Shown: positions 26,785-36,071 of the stretch, piece by piece
Layout: every line of letters starts with the position of its first letter
Position numbering within the stretch: the first letter of the stretch is position 1
Assembly (NCBI GenBank): GCA_902628235.1
Contig: CACOMD010000004.1
Location: forward strand, 1-64,000
From: an uncultured Prochlorococcus sp.
GTDB lineage: Bacteria; Cyanobacteriota; Cyanobacteriia; PCC-6307; Cyanobiaceae
DNA length: 64,000 bases
Reading direction: 5' to 3'
Made by a program: the position numbers and the translations under genes
The notes under the pieces: generated by a model
Database searches by the model: none
The model's input: only the letters and a program-made list of their open reading frames with translations
What the model was told of the DNA's origin: nothing

Positions 26785-27431
26785 AGAGCAATTAATTTAT
26801 CAGAACTTACTATTCTTGAAATACCTCTAGAGAGCAAAATTGGTGTTACTTTTTTAAAAACATCAGTATTTGGAACTTTGATAACTTTTTGTTCCTTGCT
26901 GCAAAAACTTTTAGCAACTTTCAAGTCAAAATAAATTTCAATTGTTTTTCTTTCTAATTCATCAGGAGAAAGAAACTCCCATTTAGGATAATCTTTAAGA
27001 CATTTAATTTCTAATTCAACTTTATTATCAACAATAATATATACAACTTTAGGAAATTCAACCTCTGAAATAGGTACTGAAGCGAAATCTTTTTGAGAAT
27101 CAATATCAATTTTATAATTTAGAGGAGGTATTTCTATAAGAGGAGATATAGGTAAATATTCATCATCTGAATTATCATTTAATGATTTTGGATTACTTGA
27201 AACGATGCTTTCATGAGATTTATTTTTTTTTAAATTAAAATTATTTATTTCAAACGTTTTATTCTTATTTACTACCTCTTTATATTTTTTTCCCCCAAGA
27301 ATTTTCTTTAAATTTCTAGAAATTGTTAATTTTGTACAACTAAACTTATGAGAAATTTGATCAAGACTAATGCCAGAGATAAAAAGTTTTACTATTTCTT
27401 CTTTTTGCTGTAATGTAAGTTTTTTTGCCAA
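26781..27431 (-). CDS. HTH-containing conserved cyanobacterial protein
   Basis: A 216-residue protein with an N-terminal helix-turn-helix (KLTLQQKEEIVKLFISGISLDQISHKFSCTKLTISRNLKKIL, residues 4-45) of the homeodomain-like kind seen in transposase and GcrA-type DNA binders. A low-complexity Lys/Asn/Ser linker follows at about 50-95, then a beta-rich C-terminal domain at 110-216 (VVYIIVDNKVELEIKCLKDYPKWEFL, LLSRGISRIVSSDKLIAL). DNA binding is likely; targets are unknown. It is the last protein gene before the tRNA and island. Confidence 0.7.
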   Translation of the reverse strand: MAKKLTLQQKEEIVKLFISGISLDQISHKFSCTKLTISRNLKKILGGKKYKEVVNKNKTFEINNFNLKKNKSHESIVSSNPKSLNDNSDDEYLPISPLIEIPPLNYKIDIDSQKDFASVPISEVEFPKVVYIIVDNKVELEIKCLKDYPKWEFLSPDELERKTIEIYFDLKVAKSFCSKEQKVIKVPNTDVFKKVTPILLSRGISRIVSSDKLIAL

Positions 27432-27556
27432 AATAAGAAATCTTTTCTTTTATTCTAATAAATTTATTAATCATTATTAATATTTAAGATACGAAATATA
27501 ATTAAAAGAATTTTTTTTATTGTTTGAGATTTTGCTATCAGATATAATAAAAAGAT

Positions 27557-27630
<74 letters not shown>

Positions 27631-27658
27631 TTAGTTTCAGAGAAAAGACTTAATATAC

Positions 27659-28978
27659 ATGAGAAAAATACCAATTTATTCTCTTAAAGAGAAAACTATA
27701 GAGGATTATGGTTATCTCCTTTTTCTGTTGGGTATATTTTTTTTACCATCAACGTTGACAATTGGTATTTTCTTTTTAATAACAGCATTTATATTATCTA
27801 GTATTTTTAGAAAAGATTCTTTTTTAAAAGATTATTGGAATTTACCATTTCTTTTATTCGGATTATTGATAATATCTAGCGCAATTTTACAAAATTATCT
27901 TTTTGAAAATAATTATGATCAAATTTGGGATCCAAAGTTATCATTAATTGGTTTAGGAAATTGGATTCCTTTTATTTGGGTTTTTTGGGCAGCCCAGCCA
28001 TATATTAATACTAAGTCCAAAAGAAGATCATTTTCATTAATTTTAATAGCAGGAACTTTTCCTGTATTAATTACTGGTTTTGGCCAATACTTTTTAAATT
28101 GGACTGGTCCATTTGAAACACTTTATGGTCTTATTATTTGGTATCAAAGACCAATTCAAATACCTGGAGGATTAAGTGGCTTATTTAGTAATCAAAATTA
28201 TGCAGGATCCTGGCTTAATTTTGTTTGGCCATTTTGTTTAGCATTATTCTTTGAAAAATCAAATAATTTGTTTAAGAAAACTATCGCTTTTAGTTTTCTT
28301 ATATCTACAGGTTTTACTGCATTTTTAACTTTTTCGAGAAATGCCTGGATTGGATTATTTACTTCAATTCCAATAGTTTTAGGAAAGAAAGGAATCAAAT
28401 TGATTTTGCCAATATTAACATTCATGCTACTAATTTTATTTTTTGTATTTTCTCCAATCTTTTACGGCGAATTACAAAATAACTTTAGGAATTTATTACC
28501 TGGACAAATATTAAAACAATTTGATAGCACACACTATGTAGATCTTGACATAACAAGGATAGAAATTTACAAAAGTGCAATTGAAATTATTAAAAAAAAT
28601 CCTTTCTTTGGATTTGGAGCTGGGTCCTTTACAGAAATATTTTTCTCAAATACAAATTTTTGGAAAGGCCATTCACACAATCTTCTGCTTGAATTATCAC
28701 TTAGTTACGGTTTACCTGCAACAATTATCCTTTTTATTAGTATCAGCATTATTCTTTGTTTATCAATGAAGAAAATATTTTCCGAAACACTTCAAATCAA
28801 TATTTCATATTTTGATAGAGCATTTTGGTCTGCCTTATTTTTCTTTCTTATATCTCAACTTGCTGATATACAATATTTCGATGGAAGAATAAGTATAATT
28901 TGTTGGATTTTAATAGCAGGTCTTAAAAATATTATTTTAGAGAGAGATTATAAAACCTTATTAAATAGATTAGAGTAA
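27659..28978 (+). CDS. O-antigen ligase/polymerase-type membrane protein (Wzy_C domain)
   Basis: A 439-residue protein with about eleven membrane helices and a central periplasmic loop. The loop region carries the features of the WaaL/Wzy_C family: SGLFSNQNYAGSWL near residue 175, LTFSRNAWIGLF near 222, and KKNPFFGFGAGSFTEIF followed by KGHSHNLLLELSLSYGLPA near 310-360. Such proteins either ligate O-antigen to lipid A core or polymerise repeat units in the periplasm. IctB-type homologues in cyanobacteria share the same domain, so the role depends on context. As the first island gene, beside the assembly genes, it fits ligase or polymerase. Confidence 0.85.
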   Translation: MRKIPIYSLKEKTIEDYGYLLFLLGIFFLPSTLTIGIFFLITAFILSSIFRKDSFLKDYWNLPFLLFGLLIISSAILQNYLFENNYDQIWDPKLSLIGLGNWIPFIWVFWAAQPYINTKSKRRSFSLILIAGTFPVLITGFGQYFLNWTGPFETLYGLIIWYQRPIQIPGGLSGLFSNQNYAGSWLNFVWPFCLALFFEKSNNLFKKTIAFSFLISTGFTAFLTFSRNAWIGLFTSIPIVLGKKGIKLILPILTFMLLILFFVFSPIFYGELQNNFRNLLPGQILKQFDSTHYVDLDITRIEIYKSAIEIIKKNPFFGFGAGSFTEIFFSNTNFWKGHSHNLLLELSLSYGLPATIILFISISIILCLSMKKIFSETLQINISYFDRAFWSALFFFLISQLADIQYFDGRISIICWILIAGLKNIILERDYKTLLNRLE

Positions 28979-28993
28979 TTAACATATAATTAG

Positions 28994-29019
28994 AAATAAT
29001 TATCTAAAGATAATTATTT
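28994..29019 (+). terminator. Hairpin after the O-antigen ligase-like gene
   Basis: Sixteen bases after the stop is a perfect 11-bp stem AAATAATTATC-taaa-GATAATTATTT followed by T-rich sequence (TCTTCCTTTAAGTTTT). The stem is nearly all A/T. The 179-bp gap to the next gene otherwise shows only AT-rich DNA that must hold the next promoter. Confidence 0.6.
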
Positions 29020-29157
29020 TCTTCCTTTAAGTTTTATATTTTATAATTTTTTTATTTTTAAATTAATAAATGCATATAGAGTTTTACTTTATTTATAAAT
29101 TAAATCATCTTAAAAATACCATTAATAATTTAAAATTAATTAAGGTTAAAAACTTTT

Positions 29158-30336
29158 ATGAATATAAAAGATTCAAAGATAGCTATTGTTCATGATTGGT
29201 TTATTCAAAAATCTCTTGGAGGATCAGAAAAAGTCACATTTATTCTTAATGACTTATTAAATGAAAAATATACTACTCCTGATATTTTTTCTTTAATATC
29301 AAATATTGAAATTGTTAATAAGAAATATTTAAAAGAGAGCAAAATAATAACGAGTTTTATTCAATCATTACCATTTGGGAAAACAAATGTGCAAAGCTAT
29401 CTACCTTTTCTTCCCTATGCAATAGAACAATTTGATCTGAGAAAATATGATTTAATTATAAGTTCAAGTCATGCATTAGCCAAAGGGGTACTTACTTCTC
29501 CTGAACAGTTACATATTAGTTACATACATACACCTATGCGATATGCTTGGGATCAAATGAACATTTATCTAAAAAGATCTTTATTATCAAAATTGGGATT
29601 TGAAATCCCCTTAAGATATATTCTTTACAAATTAAGAGAATGGGATTTCTATAGCTCTCAAAGATTGGATTATATAATTGCGAATTCTAACTTTACTTCA
29701 AAAAGAATAAAAAAATATTGGGGCTTAGAATCTGAAGTAATACATCCTCCTGTAGACATAAAAAGATTTAATTGTAATAAGTCAAGGGATAATTTTTATA
29801 TCAGTGTAAATAGACTTGTACCTAACAAAAGAATTGATTTATTAATAAAAGCCTTTAATAATTTAAATCTACCTTTGATAATAATTGGAGATGGACCCGA
29901 AAGATTAAAACTAGAGAAAATCTCTAAGCCTAATATAAAGTTCCTTAAAAAAATATCTGATAAAGAAGTTGCAAATTATATGTCTAGGTGCAGAGCATTT
30001 GTTTATGCAGGAATTGAAGACTTTGGTATCGCACCTGTTGAAGCAATGGCATCAGGTGCTCCTATAATTGCTTATGGTAATGGAGGAATTTTAGATACAG
30101 TGAATTGTTTAAATAAAAATAGTGAAGGGAAAGTTCAAAATGGATTACTTTTTAAAAAACAGACATCTGAAGATATCATCGATACTATAAGTTGGTTTGA
30201 AGACACAAAGGCTTGGAGTAAATTTAATCCTCAAACATTGAATGAATATTCTAACAGATTTAGTATTGAAAACTTTATTAATAAATTTGATTTTGCAATT
30301 AATAAAGCTTGGGAAATTTTTACTACAAAACTTTAG
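29158..30336 (+). CDS. Family 4 glycosyltransferase
   Basis: A 392-residue GT-B glycosyltransferase. The N-terminal half has IAIVHDWFIQKSLGGSEKVTFILNDLL and the segment ISYIHTPMRYAWDQMNIYL, typical of a GT4 subgroup near WcaI/WbaZ-like enzymes. The donor half has ISVNRLVPNKRIDLLIKAFNNLN, IIGDGPERLKLEKI and EDFGIAPVEAMASGAPIIAYGNGGILDTV. It likely adds a mannose-like or related sugar to the lipid-linked repeat; the sugar is not readable. The phosphoglycosyl transferase gene follows after 40 bp. Confidence 0.92.
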   Translation: MNIKDSKIAIVHDWFIQKSLGGSEKVTFILNDLLNEKYTTPDIFSLISNIEIVNKKYLKESKIITSFIQSLPFGKTNVQSYLPFLPYAIEQFDLRKYDLIISSSHALAKGVLTSPEQLHISYIHTPMRYAWDQMNIYLKRSLLSKLGFEIPLRYILYKLREWDFYSSQRLDYIIANSNFTSKRIKKYWGLESEVIHPPVDIKRFNCNKSRDNFYISVNRLVPNKRIDLLIKAFNNLNLPLIIIGDGPERLKLEKISKPNIKFLKKISDKEVANYMSRCRAFVYAGIEDFGIAPVEAMASGAPIIAYGNGGILDTVNCLNKNSEGKVQNGLLFKKQTSEDIIDTISWFEDTKAWSKFNPQTLNEYSNRFSIENFINKFDFAINKAWEIFTTKL

Positions 30337-30376
30337 GTGAAACCAAATTTAATTAAATCAAAAAATTAATTTACTT

Positions 30377-31027
30377 ATGAGAAATTTAATAAGAAATATA
30401 AGTTTAAAGTTTTACAAATCAATTAAAAAATTTCTTGATTTATTATTTTCTTTATTGATTTTAATAGTTACTTTACCATTATTTCTAATAATTGCTTTAT
30501 TAATAAAATTAAGTTCAAGAGGTCCTATATTTTTTTTACAAGAAAGAATAGGTAAAAATAATATTACTTTTAAATGTATAAAGTTCAGAACTATGCATCC
30601 TGAAGCAAAAGATATTCTTAAAAATCTATTGATAAAAGATGATAATCTTAAAAGAGAGTTTGAAGAAACACATAAAATAAAAAATGATCCAAGAATAACA
30701 ATTATTGGAAAATTACTCAGGAAAACAAGCCTAGACGAATTGCCTCAATTTATTAATGTCTTAAAAGATGAAATGAGTATTATTGGGCCAAGACCAATAG
30801 TAGTAGATGAAAAAATAAAATATGGAAAAAATTTGAGTAAAGTTTTATCAGTAAAACCAGGAATAACAGGTTTATGGCAAGTTAGTGGAAGAAACAATCT
30901 TACTTACAAAAAACGTGTCATGCTGGATTTATTTTATGTAGAAAATTATAATATTTTAATGGATATTAAGATCTTCATTAGAACATTTGGGGTTATATTA
31001 TTTCCATTAGACAGAGGTGCCTACTAA
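30377..31027 (+). CDS. Polyprenyl phosphate phosphoglycosyl transferase (WbaP-like, short)
   Basis: A 216-residue initiating enzyme that moves a sugar-1-phosphate from a UDP-sugar to undecaprenyl phosphate. A reentrant hydrophobic helix lies at about 22-45 (LLFSLLILIVTLPLFLIIALLIKL). The bacterial sugar transferase motifs follow: GPIFFLQERIGKNNITFKCIKFRTM, RKTSLDELPQFINVLKDEMSIIGPRP, and KPGITGLWQVSGRNNLTYKKRVMLDLFYVENY. The end PLDRGAY is typical of WbaP/RfbP C-terminal domains. The N-terminal four-helix domain of full WbaP is absent. It is the likely first step of repeat-unit synthesis in this island. Confidence 0.93.
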   Translation: MRNLIRNISLKFYKSIKKFLDLLFSLLILIVTLPLFLIIALLIKLSSRGPIFFLQERIGKNNITFKCIKFRTMHPEAKDILKNLLIKDDNLKREFEETHKIKNDPRITIIGKLLRKTSLDELPQFINVLKDEMSIIGPRPIVVDEKIKYGKNLSKVLSVKPGITGLWQVSGRNNLTYKKRVMLDLFYVENYNILMDIKIFIRTFGVILFPLDRGAY

Positions 31028-31112
31028 TAAATATAATTTAAATAAATTTGGAACAATATATAAACTGGACATCAACTCATAAAATAATTTTAATTTATGA
31101 TTGCATATAATC

Positions 31113-32933
31113 ATGGCGAGTAAAACATTTAGACTTGTTCAGAGGCTTTTAAAAAAACTTTCTTTGAAAAGAAGAAAATCTTTATTGACTCTTTTACCAA
31201 TTGCAGTAATTACTGGATTAATTGATCTTCTTGTACTAGGTTTAGTTTCAAGAGTATTCACAGTTGTCGTTGGTCAAGAGAATAAACCTTCTATACCTTT
31301 TTCAGATGACATAACCAATGACCCATTAACAAAAGCTATTTTACTAATTGCAGCCTACGTAATACTTAATTGGATCGCTTCAGTTTCTAAAATAATCCTT
31401 AGAGCTAAACAGGAAAGATTGAGGGCATCTGTTTTTTTAGATTTATCAAATATTGCTCAAAAAAATGTTCTAACACAAAACTATGAATTTTTTCTAACTG
31501 ATAATAGTGAAGATTTATCTTCAAAGATTTTACTTAATATATCAAGAGTTTCTGAGAAATTAATAAGGCCAATACTACAAATAGTTAGTGGATTATTCAT
31601 AGTTTCTTTCATTTTTATAGGAATTATAAGTTTCGCAAAAATTACAGCACTATATCTAATGATTAGCTTAGTAATTGGATATTTAGGAATATCTTTATTA
31701 GTAACACCTTTTATTAGAAAAGCTGCAAAAGAAAGAATAAATTTAGAATCAGAAATTAACAAAGTAATGACAGAATCAATAAAGACAATAGTAGATGTTC
31801 ATTTGTCAGGATCAGAAAAATTCTTTCAGGAAAGACATAATAAAGCAGGAAAAATTGCTTTCCCTTTTCTTTGGAAGGCAGAAACCTATCCAGAATTGCC
31901 TCGAGCTTTAATAGAGCCATTAGGCATAACACTCATATTTTCAATTGGTCTTTTCCCTCTATTTTCAAAAAATAACCCTACAAATTTATTAGAAATAGTT
32001 CCATTTTTAGCTACTATTGCAGTTGCATCATTAAAATTAACACCACCTTTACAAGACCTTTTTAGAGGGATAACAGACTTAAGAGCTGGAATACCAGATG
32101 TTGAAGAGGCGTTAAGTATTATTGAATTAGAAGAGAAAAGAAATAATTTCAATCAAATAATTAAACATAAGCAAAAGAAATTACAAATTCCCAAAAAAAA
32201 TATAATTTTACAAAATCTATCTTATAAATATCCAAATACTGATGAGTTTGCACTTAAAAATATAAATATAACAATACCAATTGGTCAGAAAATTGCTTTT
32301 GTTGGAAAAACAGGAAGTGGAAAAACAACAACTGCGAATCAAATACTATGTCTATTAAGACCATTATCTGGCAATTTGCTTATTGATAATAAACCTATTA
32401 AATTTTCTGAAATTCAATCTTGGCAATCATTATGCTCATATGTTCCACAATCAATAAATTTATTAAATAGTGATATATTGTCGAACGTCGCATATGGTTT
32501 AAGCAAAAAAGAAATAGACGAAAATAAAGTTTGGGAATCAATTAAAGCAGCACAAATTGATGAATTAATATATAGCTTGCCCAAAGGTCTAAAAACAAAG
32601 GTTGGTGAAAATGGAATTAGACTTTCAGGTGGACAAAGACAAAGAATTGCTATTGCAAGAGCATTTTATAGAAATACAAAAGTAATAGTAATGGATGAAG
32701 CGACCAGTGCCTTAGATAATAAAACAGAATCTAACCTAATAAAGGCTATAAGTAATTTAAGTAAAAAATTTACTTTTATTTTTATTGCTCATAGAATCTC
32801 AACAATTAAACTATGCGACTGTATTTATGAATTTAAAAATGGTGAGGTCACAGCTTTTGGAAAATATAATGAACTCTTAATAAAATCAAAAAGCTTTAGA
32901 GAATTAGTAAACAATGAATCGATTGATTTTTAA
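31113..32933 (+). CDS. ABC transporter, fused TMD-NBD (flippase type)
   Basis: About 606 residues: six membrane helices (about 25-300) followed by an ATPase domain (about 345-600). The ATPase has Walker A GKTGSGKTTTANQILCLLRP, signature LSGGQRQRIAIARAF, Walker B VIVMDEATSALD and switch FIAHRIST. The organisation is that of MsbA/PglK-type half-transporters, and in this place it probably flips a lipid-linked oligosaccharide across the plasma membrane. The ATG at 31113 gives MASKTFRLVQ; an in-frame TTG at 31101 would add four residues. It ends beside a hairpin and converges with a GT4 gene. Confidence 0.9.
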   Translation: MASKTFRLVQRLLKKLSLKRRKSLLTLLPIAVITGLIDLLVLGLVSRVFTVVVGQENKPSIPFSDDITNDPLTKAILLIAAYVILNWIASVSKIILRAKQERLRASVFLDLSNIAQKNVLTQNYEFFLTDNSEDLSSKILLNISRVSEKLIRPILQIVSGLFIVSFIFIGIISFAKITALYLMISLVIGYLGISLLVTPFIRKAAKERINLESEINKVMTESIKTIVDVHLSGSEKFFQERHNKAGKIAFPFLWKAETYPELPRALIEPLGITLIFSIGLFPLFSKNNPTNLLEIVPFLATIAVASLKLTPPLQDLFRGITDLRAGIPDVEEALSIIELEEKRNNFNQIIKHKQKKLQIPKKNIILQNLSYKYPNTDEFALKNINITIPIGQKIAFVGKTGSGKTTTANQILCLLRPLSGNLLIDNKPIKFSEIQSWQSLCSYVPQSINLLNSDILSNVAYGLSKKEIDENKVWESIKAAQIDELIYSLPKGLKTKVGENGIRLSGGQRQRIAIARAFYRNTKVIVMDEATSALDNKTESNLIKAISNLSKKFTFIFIAHRISTIKLCDCIYEFKNGEVTAFGKYNELLIKSKSFRELVNNESIDF

Positions 32934-32938
32934 AAATT

Positions 32939-32956
32939 TATATCTTTTAAGATATA
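32939..32956. terminator. Hairpin at the ABC transporter/GT4 convergent junction
   Basis: An AT-rich inverted repeat, TATATCT-ttta-AGATATA, starts 6 bp after the ABC transporter stop. T-rich sequence lies next to it only on the minus-strand side. The remaining 90 bp to the convergent GT4 gene shows no other clear element. Weak terminator candidate. Confidence 0.35.
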
Positions 32957-33045
32957 GAAAAAGTCAAAAGATAAGATATAAAATTTACTAATTATCAAAG
33001 ACCTAAATAGAAATTAATATGAAAAAAATTTAATTTTTTTAAACA

Positions 33046-34137
33046 TTACTCATATTTTCTGTAAAGTAAAATATATTCTTCTTTCATTTTATTTGTAGTA
33101 AATATTTTCCTATGAGTTAAAAATGAATTGCTTGAAATTTCTAATTTAAGATCATTATTTTCTAAAATTTTTTCAATAAAATAACCTGCTCTATTTACAT
33201 CTCCTAATTCATAAAAGAAACCAGAGAATCCATTCTTTATTGTATCTATATTACCAGTAACTTTTGATGCAACTATAGGCAATCCAATCGACATTGCCTC
33301 TAAAACACTAATAGGATGTCCTTCATTTAACGAAGTTGAAAGAAATAAATCTGACTCGTATAAGTATTTAAAAATATCTATTGTGTTTCCAAATAAATAA
33401 ACATTATTTATATTATTAGTTTTAAGATAATTTTTTGCTTTATCTAAAAGATATCCATCACCTAAAACAATGAAATTATATATTTGAAATTTTTTAGCTA
33501 TTTTAAAAATTTCAAAAATATTTTTTTCATATACCAATCTAGAAATAGAAATTACATTGCTTTTATCATTACTGATTCCAATTCTTGAATTATTTTTTTC
33601 TTTATTAAATCTAATTTTAGGCATTTTCTTAGTTGAATTATTAATAATAGAATTATTTTTTCCAATAATTATTTTCAAATTCTTTGCTTGAATTTTCTCA
33701 CTTATAGAAACAAAAACTTTTTCATCATCAATCCAGCCAGTTATATTTTCATAAAGTATATATAAAAGTTTCTTTACCCCAGAAAAAGAAAGTGTGGGCA
33801 TTCCATGGAAAGTATATATTAATGGTTTATTTAAAAATATTTTAATTACTCTTGCTATTAAACCTGCACCTTTTCCATGAGCATGAATAATATCTATTGA
33901 ATTTTTTCTAGAGAATTTTATTAATCTTATAATATCAGATATCGAGATTTTTCTTTCAGCAATTGCCAAATATTTATTATTATCAAATATTTTGTTTTTT
34001 TGACTAAATAATGGCATTGCCAAATAAAAATCAAATTGATCTTTCAAAAGTTCTTCCAAAAGGAAAATATGTGAGGGTCCACCACCAGTTTTAGCTGAAG
34101 AAGAAATTAGTAGGATTTTTGTTTTAAATAAACTCAT
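33046..34137 (-). CDS. Family 4 glycosyltransferase
   Basis: A 363-residue GT-B glycosyltransferase. The acceptor half shows LLISSSAKTGGGPSHIFLLEELL and IDIIHAHGKGAGLIARVIK with PLIYTFHGMPTLSF. The donor half shows NVISISRLVYEKNIFEIFKIAKK, FIVLGDGYLLDKAKNYL and LSTSLNEGHPISVLEAMSIGLPIVASKVTGNIDTI; the E-x7-E pair is in EGHPISVLE. The gene is on the minus strand, 2 bp downstream of glf, so it may use UDP-Galf or act on the same branch. Confidence 0.91.
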   Translation of the reverse strand: MSLFKTKILLISSSAKTGGGPSHIFLLEELLKDQFDFYLAMPLFSQKNKIFDNNKYLAIAERKISISDIIRLIKFSRKNSIDIIHAHGKGAGLIARVIKIFLNKPLIYTFHGMPTLSFSGVKKLLYILYENITGWIDDEKVFVSISEKIQAKNLKIIIGKNNSIINNSTKKMPKIRFNKEKNNSRIGISNDKSNVISISRLVYEKNIFEIFKIAKKFQIYNFIVLGDGYLLDKAKNYLKTNNINNVYLFGNTIDIFKYLYESDLFLSTSLNEGHPISVLEAMSIGLPIVASKVTGNIDTIKNGFSGFFYELGDVNRAGYFIEKILENNDLKLEISSNSFLTHRKIFTTNKMKEEYILLYRKYE

Positions 34138-34139
34138 TT

Positions 34140-35282
34140 TTACTTTAAATTATTTATTTTTTTTATAAATCTATTTGCGAGACGTATATGAATTTCAACA
34201 GCTGGAATCATATCTATATATTTAAATAGTCCTGTTCTGCCTATAAATGTAATTGATTTATGATTTCTAGATAAATTCTTATATGAGTTAAAAATTTCTT
34301 TTGAATTTGCAGTTTGGACAGGATAATAGTATTCTCCTGGATTAACATCCAAAGAGCAGGGTTTTTCATAAGTTATTGTTTTTAAATCACCTTTAACATT
34401 TAAACAATTAGGAAATAAATTCCATTGTGTTTTTCTAGTGTAAGGCGAATTATCAGTAAAATTTATAACAGGTGCTTCAAGATCATTACCACACTCTAAT
34501 CTATCTTCAAATAAAACTGATCTATATGGAAGGTGACCAAACTTAAAATCATAATATTCATCAATTGGTATACTCAAAAAAGAATGAAAATATTTTAATT
34601 CCATTCCTTTCTTATATGGTGTATTTAAATTCACCTCAATATTTTCATGATTTATCATTTTCTCTACCATTGCTGTGTATCCATACTTTGGTAATGCTTG
34701 AAATGAATCATTAAAATATCTACAATCTTCATTTGTTCTTACTGGTAATCTTGCACCAATATTTATCGAAAGTTCCTTAGGATTAACTCCCCACATTTTT
34801 TTTGTATAAGGTCTAAAAAATATATTTGCTAATTTATTGCCCACCGAAGATTCAAAAAGTTCATCTGCATTTTTTGGAATCAAATCCTTATTTCTAATCT
34901 TGTCTAAAAATTTCATAGTAACTTGCTCATTAGCAAATGATTTACCAAAAATATTCTCAATTGTTAATTTATTAATTGGAAGAGGCGTAGTTCTCCCATC
35001 ACTTAATAGTGCTCTAACTTTGTGTTCATATTTTACCCATTCAGTAAACCTGCTTAAAAATTTTAATGCCTTTGAATTATTACTGCAATGCAAAAGATGA
35101 GGTCCATATTTATGAATTCTTTCATTATTAAAATTAAGATTATCGAATATATTTCCTGCGATATGATTTCTCTTCTCAATAATCACTACTTTAAAAGAAT
35201 TTTCAGCTAATATTCTTCCTAAAGTACAACCTGATAGACCCGCTCCAACAATTAATATTTTACCTCTTTCAAAATGATACAT
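34140..35282 (-). CDS. glf: UDP-galactopyranose mutase
   Basis: A 380-residue FAD flavoenzyme that converts UDP-galactopyranose to UDP-galactofuranose. The FAD motif is ILIVGAGLSGCTLGRILAENSFKVVIIEKR at 8-37, followed by HIAGNIFDN and the active-site RIHKYGPHLLHCSN. Later motifs are FFRPYTKKMWGVNPKEL, RLPVRTNEDCRYFND, EDRLECGNDLEAPVINF and FIGRTGLFKYIDMIPAVEIHIRLANRF. Length is normal. With galE in the island it indicates galactofuranose in the surface glycan. It is followed after 2 bp by a GT4 gene and divergent from the DUF3431 gene 35 bp away. Confidence 0.96.
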   Translation of the reverse strand: MYHFERGKILIVGAGLSGCTLGRILAENSFKVVIIEKRNHIAGNIFDNLNFNNERIHKYGPHLLHCSNNSKALKFLSRFTEWVKYEHKVRALLSDGRTTPLPINKLTIENIFGKSFANEQVTMKFLDKIRNKDLIPKNADELFESSVGNKLANIFFRPYTKKMWGVNPKELSINIGARLPVRTNEDCRYFNDSFQALPKYGYTAMVEKMINHENIEVNLNTPYKKGMELKYFHSFLSIPIDEYYDFKFGHLPYRSVLFEDRLECGNDLEAPVINFTDNSPYTRKTQWNLFPNCLNVKGDLKTITYEKPCSLDVNPGEYYYPVQTANSKEIFNSYKNLSRNHKSITFIGRTGLFKYIDMIPAVEIHIRLANRFIKKINNLK

Positions 35283-35317
35283 AAGGTATAATATTTAAAA
35301 TAAATTAATGATAACAG

Positions 35318-36034
35318 ATGGATAAAGCTCTTATAATTTCAAGATTTGATGAAGATATTAGTTGGTTAAAGAATTATAAAGACTTTAAAATTATTGTATA
35401 TAATAAAGGTGAAAAATTAAAAGATGAACTCGATTATAAAATTATAAATCTAGATAACAAAGGAAGAGAGTCACACACTTGGTTATATCATATCGTTAAA
35501 AATTATTATCATTTAGATGAAATAAACATTTTTCTTCAAGGAAGAATTGATGATTTAAATTGTATGGTTTATCAAAACCCAAATCACTATTTAAAAAGGA
35601 TAAATAAATATGGATATGAAACAAGTCGATATGGACTACTTGGACCTTTTCATTGGGCTTGGAATGTAAATATTGAAAAAGATATTAGGTACAAAAAACA
35701 ATGGGAAAGTAATGAGATATCAAGATCAAGTATTGGCTTTAGAAATTTCTCAAAAAATTTATTTCCTAATATTCCGATATTCGTTGCTACATCATATAGT
35801 GGATGTTTTGCAGTTAAAAAAGAAAATATATTATTACATGATATTTCTTTTTATCAGGAATTATTAGATATTCTTAGTAAAAATAAAAACCCTATAGAAG
35901 GTCATTATATGGAAAGACTTTGGTGTTATATGTTCACAAAAAATAAACCTTTAATTAAATCAATTTTTGATGTAATTCATACGAAAATTGAAAGGTCTAA
36001 ATTTAATTATTTTTTAAATAAATTTATAAGTTAA
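35318..36034 (+). CDS. DUF3431 family protein (glycosyltransferase-like)
   Basis: A 238-residue protein of the DUF3431 type found in polysaccharide clusters and fungi. It shows ALIISRFDEDISWLKNYKDFKIIVYNKG, GRESHTWLYHIVKNYYHLDEINIFLQGRIDDL and CFAVKKENILLHDISFYQELLDIL with EGHYMERLWCYMF. The pattern of short alpha/beta repeats and late acidic residues is reminiscent of small GT-A-type transferases, but no activity is known to me. It is divergent from glf and followed after 37 bp by manC. Confidence 0.75.
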   Translation: MDKALIISRFDEDISWLKNYKDFKIIVYNKGEKLKDELDYKIINLDNKGRESHTWLYHIVKNYYHLDEINIFLQGRIDDLNCMVYQNPNHYLKRINKYGYETSRYGLLGPFHWAWNVNIEKDIRYKKQWESNEISRSSIGFRNFSKNLFPNIPIFVATSYSGCFAVKKENILLHDISFYQELLDILSKNKNPIEGHYMERLWCYMFTKNKPLIKSIFDVIHTKIERSKFNYFLNKFIS

Positions 36035-36071
36035 GGTATGTTTAATATGTTACTCGTGAGATAAATAAATT

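Noticed and set aside
28979-29157. Possible small gene in the 179-bp gap after the O-antigen ligase-like gene
   Set aside because: Very AT-rich, with a hairpin and frequent stops in all frames; no coding signal.
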